6,919 bases of DNA from Saprospiraceae bacterium. GTDB lineage: Bacteria > Bacteroidota > Bacteroidia > Chitinophagales > Saprospiraceae. The notes beneath the pieces were generated by a model, which saw only the letters and a program-made list of their open reading frames with translations, was not told the origin of the DNA and did no database searches. The translations under genes and the position numbers were made by a program. Shown piece by piece: positions 1 through 5,515 of this stretch (positions within the stretch are counted from its first letter, which is position 1; every line of letters begins with the position of its first letter). The stretch covers positions 1-6,919 of the forward strand of contig JAGOIB010000006.1 in the NCBI GenBank assembly GCA_017995875.1. The letters are read 5' to 3'.

Positions 1-773
1 TCCAAAGACTTGGTAGCTGTTTCAATTGCTCCCTTCTTATCGCCAAGTTCAGCCTGGATAAGTGATTTTGTCCTTAACACCCAGTATTTTTCATTGCCTT
101 TTTCAATGGAGGTATTGATCCATGCAAGGGCTTGTTTCATATCCTTCTTCTCTGTGTAATAATAATTGGCAGCAGCATAATAATCGCCTGCACTTGGACC
201 ACCCATTACTTTAGTAATGCTAGCTTCAACAGCCTTGTCAGTTCCTACTTTAATGGTTACAGGAACATAGGTTCTTTCCCATAAGAGGAACATATCGCCG
301 GAATGATTCGTCAGATTTTCAAATCCAATCATAAAGGATTCTACATCCTGACCTGAAGGCATCATTATAGCATCTGTCATGACGGTGACAGGTTGTACAT
401 CAGACTCTGTATAACTGCTCCAGTTGGTAGAATTGTGTGGGTATAACATAATCGACCATGTTTTCTTACCCGGCTTGGTAAGCATTGCATAAGAGCCTTT
501 CTTTACCTCAGCGCCTCCGAACATAACATCCTCGCTAAACGTAATTTTCGTAGCTGAATTTGCTCCGGTTCGCCAGGTCACATCGTAAGGGACAACATCC
601 CCGAATACAACTCTACCCTTTTTGCTAGGGCGGGAATATTCAACACTCACATCAGTAAGGCCGATTTTCTGCTCAATTTTAGCACCGGGGCTTGCAGCAG
701 GGGTCTGGATCTGTGCCTGGGTCATTGTCGTTGCCAGCGCTAGAAATAGAAAAAGTACAATAGGTTTTTTCAT
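1..773 (-). CDS. Secreted DUF2911 protein with C-terminal TPR-like region (partial, runs off the window edge)
   Basis: This open reading frame begins at ATG 771-773 and continues without a stop to position 1, giving 257 visible residues; the C-terminus is missing. Residues 1-20 form a Sec signal peptide: a KK n-region, a hydrophobic core (IVLFLFLALA) and a likely cleavage site after TQA, with no lipobox cysteine. The mature protein is therefore expected in the periplasm or outside the cell. Residues of about 30-170 match the DUF2911 pattern I know from Bacteroidota, with the hallmark stretches VEYSRPSKKGR, VPYDVTWRTGAN, KKGSYAMLT and WSIMLYP. The region after about residue 195 (AGDYYAAANYYY, then alternating helices with ALAWINTSIEKG and LGDKKGAIETA) looks like TPR repeats. 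The biochemical function of DUF2911 is unknown. It lies 67 nt downstream of the tRNA terminator, so it needs its own promoter, but I see no good TAnnTTTG box there. Confidence 0.88.
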   Translation of the reverse strand, partial: MKKPIVLFLFLALATTMTQAQIQTPAASPGAKIEQKIGLTDVSVEYSRPSKKGRVVFGDVVPYDVTWRTGANSATKITFSEDVMFGGAEVKKGSYAMLTKPGKKTWSIMLYPHNSTNWSSYTESDVQPVTVMTDAIMMPSGQDVESFMIGFENLTNHSGDMFLLWERTYVPVTIKVGTDKAVEASITKVMGGPSAGDYYAAANYYYTEKKDMKQALAWINTSIEKGNEKYWVLRTKSLIQAELGDKKGAIETATKSL

Positions 774-840
774 AATTGGTATGATTTAGAATTAGTGTTA
801 GATCATGGTAACAAGTTCATTCTTACAAGGTTGCCATTTG

Positions 841-878
841 TAAAAATAAAAAAGCACTTCGGGTTAGAGAAGTGCTTT
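841..878 (-). terminator. Rho-independent terminator of tRNA-Lys
   Basis: On the minus strand a perfect 10-bp stem (AAAGCACTTC paired with GAAGTGCTTT, arms at 869-878 and 851-860) encloses an 8-nt loop and runs into a T-rich tail (TTTATTTTTA, 850-841). It starts 4 nt after the mature 3' end of the tRNA. It should end the tRNA transcript, and any readthrough from rnz, before the DUF2911 gene. Confidence 0.9.
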
Positions 879-882
879 CGAG

Positions 883-955
883 TGACAGCGCTGGGATTCG
901 AACCCAGGACCCACGGCTTAAAAGGCCGTTGCTCTACCGGCTGAGCTACGCTATC
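883..955 (-). tRNA. trnK: tRNA-Lys (anticodon TTT)
   Basis: A 73-nt cloverleaf can be folded by eye on the minus strand. The acceptor stem is GATAGCG with CGCTGTC (one T-G wobble), the D-arm is GCTC/GAGC, the anticodon arm is ACGGC-CTTTTAA-GCCGT, the variable loop is GGGTC, and the T-arm is CTGGG-TTCGAAT-CCCAG with the canonical TTCGAAT loop. The discriminator base is A (position 883). The anticodon TTT (plus-strand 920-922) reads AAA and AAG as lysine. No CCA is encoded, since the genomic sequence continues CTCG, so 3' end formation should need endonucleolytic cleavage and CCA addition. It is flanked by its own promoter and terminator. Confidence 0.97.
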
Positions 956-962
956 ATTTTCA

Positions 963-978
963 TTGCACCGTTGTGCAA
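963..978 (-). other. Small hairpin in the 5' leader of pre-tRNA-Lys
   Basis: A perfect 6-bp inverted repeat, TTGCAC-(4 nt)-GTGCAA, lies between the predicted transcription start and the mature tRNA 5' end, leaving 7 nt between the hairpin and G1 of the tRNA. It may simply be leader structure, or it may influence RNase P access. The palindrome is visible directly; any role is inference. Confidence 0.45.
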
Positions 979-987
979 ATCAGGGCG

Positions 988-1019
988 CAAATATATTACT
1001 TTTTCATATAGACAGTAAA
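988..1019 (-). promoter_or_regulatory. Bacteroidota-type promoter of tRNA-Lys
   Basis: On the minus strand TATATTTG (995-988) is a perfect match to the Bacteroidota primary sigma -7 consensus TAnnTTTG. A TTTA (1019-1016), close to the -33 TTTG element, lies 20 nt upstream, which is the expected spacing. Transcription would start near 981, giving a pre-tRNA leader of about 25 nt. Confidence 0.75.
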
Positions 1020-1058
1020 ATGAGCTTAGGTATTTCCACTTTTGCCCATATTTATTGA

Positions 1059-2006
1059 CTATCCGGCCTCCTCAGGCAAGCCTTTGGCAAGTTTCCGGAT
1101 ATTATATTTCTTTCCTTCTTCAGCCTCCAACACGTAACCGAATTGCGCTTTAGCTTCCTGCACCAACAAACCTACGTCCTTATATCTGGATGAATAATGA
1201 CCGGTAATAAGACAGGTTACGTTAGCGTCAGCAGCCATTCGACCAGCTTCTCCGGCTGTACTATGGCCTGTGTCCTCCGCCATCAGCGCCATGTCATTCA
1301 TAAAAGTGGTTTCATGATACAACACAGTCACCCCATTGATCCAGGAAAGTAACCGAAGATCAAACCGTGTATCTGAACAATATGCATAACTGATGGGCTT
1401 AGCGGGATTTCGTACAAATGCACTGTAAGGCATTACTTTGCCATCAACAATAATATCATTCCCCCCTTTCACAGCTTGTATTTGTGGAATAGAAAGATGA
1501 GCGCCCCTGATCAATTCCTTTTGAATATTTATTTGCGGAGATTTCTCTCTTATCATATACCCATTGCAGGCAATGCGATGATATAATGGAAAACTTAAAA
1601 CATCAATATTCCCTTGACTGAAAATGGTAGTAAGCCCCGTAATTTCTATTTCATAAATATGGATGGGATAGCTAAGGTTGAGTTCGGTAAATCTGAATAT
1701 AGATTCAAGTAATCCCTTGATACCGAAAGGGCCATATACGATCAACTCATCGACACGCTTCAAATGCGAAAAGGAACTTAACAATCCTGGAAGTCCAAAC
1801 ACATGATCCCCGTGCAGGTGGCTGATCAGGATGTGGCTGATTTTAAAGGGCTTGATACCTGCCATCATCATCCGCTCTTGCGTACCTTCCCCACAATCTA
1901 TCAGGCAGTAAAAATCATCATACTGGATCAATTGAGCAGATGGATGCCTTCCATGCATTGGCAGCGCAGAACCTGACCCTAAAATCGTCAATATAAAATC
2001 AGCCAT
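1059..2006 (-). CDS. rnz: Ribonuclease Z (tRNA 3' endonuclease)
   Basis: This is a metallo-beta-lactamase-fold zinc endonuclease of 315 aa that cleaves tRNA precursors after the discriminator base to give a 3' end ready for CCA addition. The full ligand set is visible: HLHGDH at residues 63-68 (H63, H65, D67, H68), H143 in FPLYHR, D212 in CSDT, and H270 in TGHYSSRY. The HETT (231-234) and TGHS (247-249) elements typical of RNase Z over other MBL proteins are also present. The N-terminal ILGSGSALP and IDCGEG motifs and the length are normal for the short bacterial form. The flexible-arm region (about 150-195) lacks the Gly-Pro pair seen in the E. coli and Bacillus exosites. ATG 2004-2006 is chosen because the fold starts at once. 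It lies 40 nt after the STAS gene and upstream of a CCA-less tRNA-Lys, with no visible terminator between rnz and the tRNA. Confidence 0.96.
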   Translation of the reverse strand: MADFILTILGSGSALPMHGRHPSAQLIQYDDFYCLIDCGEGTQERMMMAGIKPFKISHILISHLHGDHVFGLPGLLSSFSHLKRVDELIVYGPFGIKGLLESIFRFTELNLSYPIHIYEIEITGLTTIFSQGNIDVLSFPLYHRIACNGYMIREKSPQINIQKELIRGAHLSIPQIQAVKGGNDIIVDGKVMPYSAFVRNPAKPISYAYCSDTRFDLRLLSWINGVTVLYHETTFMNDMALMAEDTGHSTAGEAGRMAADANVTCLITGHYSSRYKDVGLLVQEAKAQFGYVLEAEEGKKYNIRKLAKGLPEEAG

Positions 2007-2046
2007 GGCCGAAAGAAGGAAAAATAACCTTGTGCAGAAATGAAAC

Positions 2047-2436
2047 CTACTCTTCTTCAGCAGAAGCCTCCTCGCTCATCTGGCGCTCAGCTTCTTCCAT
2101 GAAAATATAATCTATGGCTTCCGTAACAGTAGGAATAATCGCGAGAATGGTATCCAGCCTTGATATCTTAATGAGTTTTTCAACACTTGGATGGGCAATA
2201 CCGGTGATCACATAACTACCGTAATCTTTCCAAAGACGGTTGGCGGTAAGGATGGCACTCAATCCGGACGAATCAACATACTTGACATTGCTCAAATCAA
2301 AGATGAGGCTTCTGACACCTTCATTACGAAGAAATACAAACTCTGATTTAAGATCCGGGGCTATCAGGGAATTCAGATTCTCTTCATCCAACGATAGTAT
2401 GGAATATTTGTCCTGTTTATCTAATGTAAACTTCAT
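2047..2436 (-). CDS. STAS-domain protein, anti-sigma-factor-antagonist-like
   Basis: This is a single-domain STAS protein of 129 aa from ATG 2434-2436. The frame is open further up to a TTG at 2458-2460, which would add 8 residues, but MKFTLDKQDKYSILSL is the usual N-terminus of such proteins, so I prefer the ATG. The diagnostic phosphoacceptor loop is present as VDSSGLSAI, with D55, S56 and S57. S57 lines up with the serine phosphorylated in Bacillus SpoIIAA. STAS antagonists release sigma factors or other targets by binding a switch kinase or anti-sigma factor when unphosphorylated. No kinase or phosphatase partner is encoded in this window, so the target is unknown. The C-terminal 16 residues form a very acidic tail (MEEAERQMSEEASAEEE region). 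It is the first gene of a probable two-gene operon with rnz and is divergent from clpC. Confidence 0.9.
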   Translation of the reverse strand: MKFTLDKQDKYSILSLDEENLNSLIAPDLKSEFVFLRNEGVRSLIFDLSNVKYVDSSGLSAILTANRLWKDYGSYVITGIAHPSVEKLIKISRLDTILAIIPTVTEAIDYIFMEEAERQMSEEASAEEE

Positions 2437-2486
2437 CTTGAAAGGGTTGGCAATATTCAATATCTGGCATTCATTGCAGATAAACG

Positions 2487-2494
2487 CAAAAGTA
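2487..2494 (-). promoter_or_regulatory. -7 box of the promoter for the STAS-rnz unit
   Basis: On the minus strand TACTTTTG (2494-2487) matches TAnnTTTG perfectly. Transcription would start near 2480, giving a leader of about 45 nt to the ATG at 2436. No clear TTTG-like -33 element is found at the usual spacing, so confidence is moderate. Confidence 0.5.
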
Positions 2495-2647
2495 CCCTAT
2501 TTTCAATAATTTCCATCTACCCTGCTTTTGTGGTTCGTTTCCAATTGTATTCAAAAAGTCAAAAACCTTCTTTTCTCACTGTTTTAACTTTATCTCAACA
2601 AGAAAAGAAGCGCTAACCAAATCATTTTGAGCTTCTGTATGTTAATT

Positions 2648-2662
2648 GTGACAAAACGTCAC
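2648..2662. promoter_or_regulatory. Inverted repeat GTGAC-N5-GTCAC, candidate operator
   Basis: This is a perfect 5-5-5 dyad about 160 bp upstream of the clpC start. The half-sites resemble those of CRP/FNR-family regulators (TGTGA...TCAC), but the spacing is one base longer than the classical CRP site and the outer right-hand base does not match. It is visible in the sequence; binding is inference. Confidence 0.35.
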
Positions 2663-2669
2663 CTATCGT

Positions 2670-2684
2670 CCTTTAAAGGCCTTT
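2670..2684. repeat. Two overlapping perfect 10-bp palindromes
   Basis: CCTTTAAAGG (2670-2679) and AAAGGCCTTT (2675-2684) are each perfect palindromes and share the AAAGG arm, so the block reads CCTTT-AAAGG-CCTTT. The central arm could pair with either neighbour but not both. It may be an operator or chance. Confidence 0.3.
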
Positions 2685-2735
2685 CATTAGGTTGATTTGG
2701 CAGGTTTGAACAGGATTTTACCCTATTGGAATCAT

Positions 2736-2790
2736 TTTGGATGAAGGTGTTTATCAGATATAGTACATTTATGAAATGTTCTTATATTGG
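2736..2790 (+). promoter_or_regulatory. clpC: Candidate clpC promoter region (weak boxes)
   Basis: No perfect TAnnTTTG is found upstream of clpC. Two one-mismatch boxes exist: TATATTGG at 2783-2790, which would give a leader of about 25 nt, and TACATTTA at 2764-2771, with a TTTG at 2736-2739 lying 24 nt upstream, somewhat too far. A weak housekeeping promoter would fit a gene that depends on an activator or alternative sigma factor, but this is inference. Confidence 0.3.
2765..2779. promoter_or_regulatory. Inverted repeat ACATTT-N3-AAATGT upstream of clpC
   Basis: This perfect 6-3-6 dyad sits in the likely core promoter of clpC, overlapping one candidate -7 box and ending just before the other. 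That is a position where a repressor could block RNA polymerase. The sequence is AT-rich, so chance is possible. Confidence 0.35.
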
Positions 2791-2821
2791 ACAATAATTT
2801 AATATATTCCACGAATCACAC

Positions 2822-5359
2822 ATGAACAGAAAGTTCTCTCCCAAGGTCAAAAAGATCATTTCGCTCAGTAGAAATGAAGCTCTGAGACTCGGGCATGATT
2901 ACATCGGTACTGAGCATCTCCTGTTAGGTATGCTTCAGGACAATGACAATCTAGCCGTACGGGTATTAGATGCCATGGATGTTGATTTCACTGAACTGAA
3001 ATTTAAGATTGAGGATACGATTGCTGAAGGCAGGGCGGAACAAACACCTGTTTCTGCAGGTAACGTTCCTCTCAACAGGCAAGCAGAAAGGGTTCTCAAA
3101 GTCACCTTTCTCGAAGCTAAAAATCTTAACAGCGATGAGATCAGCCCTGAGCATCTCATGCTCTCTATTTTAAAACACGGTGACAATATAGCCAGTAAGG
3201 TATTATCTGAATTTGATATCAATTACGAATCATATAAGTCAGAATTGGAATTTGTTATTCAGGAAGAATCAGGCAATTATCAGGAATTTATGAATCAAGG
3301 ACCCTCAGATCCCGAAGGCTCTTACGAAGAGGAAGGAGATAAAGGCCAGTTTGGAGCCAAACGCGGTGCATCAAAATCAAGGACACCGGTTCTTGACAAT
3401 TTTGGAAGAGACATAACCCGTCTCGCCGAAGAAGACAAACTCGACCCGATCATTGGTCGTGAAAATGAAATCGAACGCGTTTCCCAAATATTAAGCCGTC
3501 GTAAAAAGAACAATCCAATCCTTATTGGAGAACCAGGCGTAGGTAAAACTGCAATTGTAGAAGGGCTTGCCCTCCGCATCATGCAGCGCAAAGTGAGCAG
3601 AAACCTTTTCAACAAAAGGATAGTCATGCTGGACCTCGCTGCTTTGGTTGCAGGCACTAAATACCGCGGTCAGTTTGAAGAGCGGATGAAAGCCATCATG
3701 GGTGAACTTGAAAAATCAAGGGATGTCATCCTCTTCATTGACGAAATACATACCATTGTTGGCGCCGGAGGCGCTACCGGATCGCTTGACGCATCCAATA
3801 TTTTCAAACCTGCGCTTTCCAGAGGCGAACTTCAATGTATCGGAGCTTCAACACTGGACGAATACCGCCAGCATATAGAAAAAGATGGTGCTTTAGACAG
3901 GCGTTTTCAGAAAGTACTGGTTGATCCTCCATCTCCTGAAGAAGCCGAGCATATTCTCCATAATATCAAGGCGAAATATGAGGAATTCCATAATGTTTCC
4001 TATTCCGATGAGTCTATCCGGGCTTGCGTAAAACTGAGTGACCGTTACATCAGTGACCGCTTCCTTCCTGATAAAGCTATTGATGTTTTAGATGAGGTTG
4101 GTGCAAGGGTGCATTTGAAAAACATACATGTTCCTAAGCACATAGAGGAACTTGAAGCACAGATCGAAGAGCTTAAAGAAGAGAAAAATAAAGCTGTCAA
4201 GAGCCAGCAATATGAAAAGGCTGCAGATCTCCGTGACCATGAATCAAAACTGGTCCGGAAACTTGAAAAAGCTAAAGAAGACTGGGAAGAAGAATCTAAA
4301 ACGAGGAAATTCCCTGTAACAGAAGACGATATCGCTGAAGTAGTAGCCATGATGACAGGAATACCTGTAAAGCGTGTTGCTCAAAGCGAAAGCAAAAAAC
4401 TTGTTGGCATGACAGATGACCTTAAAAAAGTCATCATCGGCCAGGATGAAGCTATCATCAAAGTGTCCAAGGCCATACAACGCAATAGGGTTGGACTCAA
4501 GGATCCTACCAAACCGATTGGTTCATTTATTTTCCTTGGACCTACCGGGGTTGGAAAAACCGAATTGGCGAAAGCATTGGCGAGATACCTGTTTGATACA
4601 GAAGATGCACTTGTCAGAATAGACATGAGCGAATACATGGAGAAATTCTCTGTTAGCAGGCTCATTGGTGCGCCTCCGGGATACGTAGGATATGAAGAAG
4701 GAGGCCAACTGACCGAGAAAGTCAGAAGGAAACCATATAGCGTGGTTCTATTGGACGAAATTGAAAAAGCCCACCCCGATGTATACAACATCCTCCTCCA
4801 GGTACTGGATGATGGACAGTTGACGGATGGACTTGGCCGGAAAGTTGATTTCAAGAATTCGCTGATCATTATGACCTCCAATATCGGGGTGCGTCAGTTG
4901 AAAGACTTCGGTCAGGGCGTTGGCTTTGCTACTAAGGCAAGGCAAGATGCAGCAGAAGACCTTACTAAGTCAGTGATTCAGGGAGCCCTTAAGAGAACCT
5001 TTAGCCCTGAATTTCTCAATAGGATTGATGATGTAGTCATTTTCAACAGCCTGGATCGTCAACACATCCACCAGATCATCGATATCACACTTACCGATCT
5101 CTATAAGAGGATGGCAACTATGGGCTTTATCCTTAACCTGACGGAATCTGCAAAGGATTTTGTGGCTGAAAAAGGGTTTGACCCTCAATTCGGAGCAAGG
5201 CCGTTACACAGGGCTATTCAAAAGTATATCGAAGATCCGTTGGCAGAATTCATCCTAAATGACAATCCTGTCGAAGGCAGCCACCTGGTAGCTGATCTTA
5301 ACAAAGAGACACAGGAGCTGGTCATCAGCCATCTGATTATGGAAAAAGAAAATACATGA
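2822..5359 (+). CDS. clpC: ATP-dependent Clp protease ATP-binding subunit ClpC (Hsp100 unfoldase)
   Basis: This 845-aa AAA+ unfoldase forms a hexameric ring that unfolds proteins and feeds them to ClpP. Two Clp_N repeats cover about residues 3-145, followed by an acidic, Gly-rich linker (150-190). D1 has Walker A GEPGVGKT (236-243), the KYRG pore loop (280-283), Walker B ILFIDE (303-308) and the DRRF arginine finger (359-362). A coiled-coil M-domain with a UVR-like stretch (QQYEKAADLRDHE) spans about 430-500, much shorter than the ClpB middle domain, which marks this as ClpC. D2 has Walker A GPTGVGKT (573-580), pore loop GYVGY (620-624), Walker B VVLLDE (641-646), sensor-1 N687, the FLNRID arginine (R734) and sensor-2 GARPL (791-795). 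V700-G701-F702 is the ClpP-docking tripeptide. All catalytic residues are intact. It stands alone, divergent from the STAS gene; no clpP or adaptor gene is in the window. Confidence 0.97.
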   Translation: MNRKFSPKVKKIISLSRNEALRLGHDYIGTEHLLLGMLQDNDNLAVRVLDAMDVDFTELKFKIEDTIAEGRAEQTPVSAGNVPLNRQAERVLKVTFLEAKNLNSDEISPEHLMLSILKHGDNIASKVLSEFDINYESYKSELEFVIQEESGNYQEFMNQGPSDPEGSYEEEGDKGQFGAKRGASKSRTPVLDNFGRDITRLAEEDKLDPIIGRENEIERVSQILSRRKKNNPILIGEPGVGKTAIVEGLALRIMQRKVSRNLFNKRIVMLDLAALVAGTKYRGQFEERMKAIMGELEKSRDVILFIDEIHTIVGAGGATGSLDASNIFKPALSRGELQCIGASTLDEYRQHIEKDGALDRRFQKVLVDPPSPEEAEHILHNIKAKYEEFHNVSYSDESIRACVKLSDRYISDRFLPDKAIDVLDEVGARVHLKNIHVPKHIEELEAQIEELKEEKNKAVKSQQYEKAADLRDHESKLVRKLEKAKEDWEEESKTRKFPVTEDDIAEVVAMMTGIPVKRVAQSESKKLVGMTDDLKKVIIGQDEAIIKVSKAIQRNRVGLKDPTKPIGSFIFLGPTGVGKTELAKALARYLFDTEDALVRIDMSEYMEKFSVSRLIGAPPGYVGYEEGGQLTEKVRRKPYSVVLLDEIEKAHPDVYNILLQVLDDGQLTDGLGRKVDFKNSLIIMTSNIGVRQLKDFGQGVGFATKARQDAAEDLTKSVIQGALKRTFSPEFLNRIDDVVIFNSLDRQHIHQIIDITLTDLYKRMATMGFILNLTESAKDFVAEKGFDPQFGARPLHRAIQKYIEDPLAEFILNDNPVEGSHLVADLNKETQELVISHLIMEKENT

Positions 5360-5380
5360 GAATTTCACGATTCGAAAGAC

Positions 5381-5388
5381 TAATTTTG
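5381..5388 (+). promoter_or_regulatory. -7 box of the infC operon promoter
   Basis: TAATTTTG matches TAnnTTTG perfectly and is followed by C, as is common. It lies 22 nt after the clpC stop. A start near 5395 would give an infC leader of about 120 nt, long for a simple leader and large enough for regulatory structure. No clear -33 element is seen. I also see no terminator between clpC and this box, so readthrough from clpC is possible. Confidence 0.55.
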
Positions 5389-5462
5389 CATTTTAATCAA
5401 AACTGGTCAGGTTATCCTTATTCTCAGTTCATTTTCCATACCATCTTCTCGCCTGTTCGCCC

Positions 5463-5491
5463 AAAAGGAACAGCGTTGCAGCTATCCTTTT
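5463..5491 (+). promoter_or_regulatory. Imperfect hairpin in the infC leader
   Basis: AAAAGGA (5463-5469) pairs with TCCTTTT (5485-5491). An inner AGC (5472-5474) pairs with GCT (5481-5483) around a 6-nt loop, with a small asymmetric interior loop between the two stems. The hairpin ends 24 nt before the infC start codon. It lacks a continuous T-run, so it is not a standard terminator. ATCCTT, the complement of the left arm, occurs four times in the leader (5414, 5484, 5492, 5512), so alternative pairings exist. A role in translational control of infC is inference. Confidence 0.4.
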
Positions 5492-5515
5492 ATCCTTAAC
5501 CTAAAGCATTAATCC

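Larger units (their letters stand above)
2437..2821. other. Divergent intergenic region between the STAS gene and clpC (385 bp)
   Basis: No convincing gene is seen on either strand. It is AT-rich and holds promoter boxes for both directions and a set of short perfect dyads at 2648-2662, 2670-2684 and 2765-2779, described separately. The 10-mer AATCATTTTG occurs twice, at 2620-2629 and 2730-2739. No CIRCE element (the HrcA operator with TTAGCACTC arms) and no correctly spaced CtsR heptad repeat is seen in front of clpC. Confidence 0.8.

Noticed and set aside
2437..2460. Eight-residue N-terminal extension of the STAS protein from a TTG start
   Set aside because: The ATG at 2434-2436 gives the usual STAS N-terminus and the TTG has no supporting ribosome-binding signal.
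2240..2509. 89-codon plus-strand open frame opposite the STAS gene
   Set aside because: It is antisense to a well-recognised domain and its translation shows no recognisable family features.
2551..2565. Direct repeat TCAAAAA-G-TCAAAAA resembling a CtsR box upstream of clpC
   Set aside because: CtsR heptads (AGTCAAA) need a 3-nt spacer, placing 5 nt between the TCAAA cores; here it is 3. The G of the first heptad is missing, the site is about 260 bp from clpC, and CtsR is a Firmicutes regulator.
2620..2739. Repeated 10-mer AATCATTTTG (2620-2629 and 2730-2739) as a regulatory direct repeat
   Set aside because: Only two copies, 110 bp apart, in AT-rich DNA with no extended similarity around them; likely chance.
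4381..4881. 166-codon minus-strand open frame inside clpC
   Set aside because: It is a shadow of the highly conserved D2 ATPase domain, Ser/Pro-rich in the way antisense translations of such genes are.
5360..5400. Search for an intrinsic terminator just after clpC
   Set aside because: No GC-containing stem followed by a T-tract is visible; the short T-runs belong to the promoter box region.
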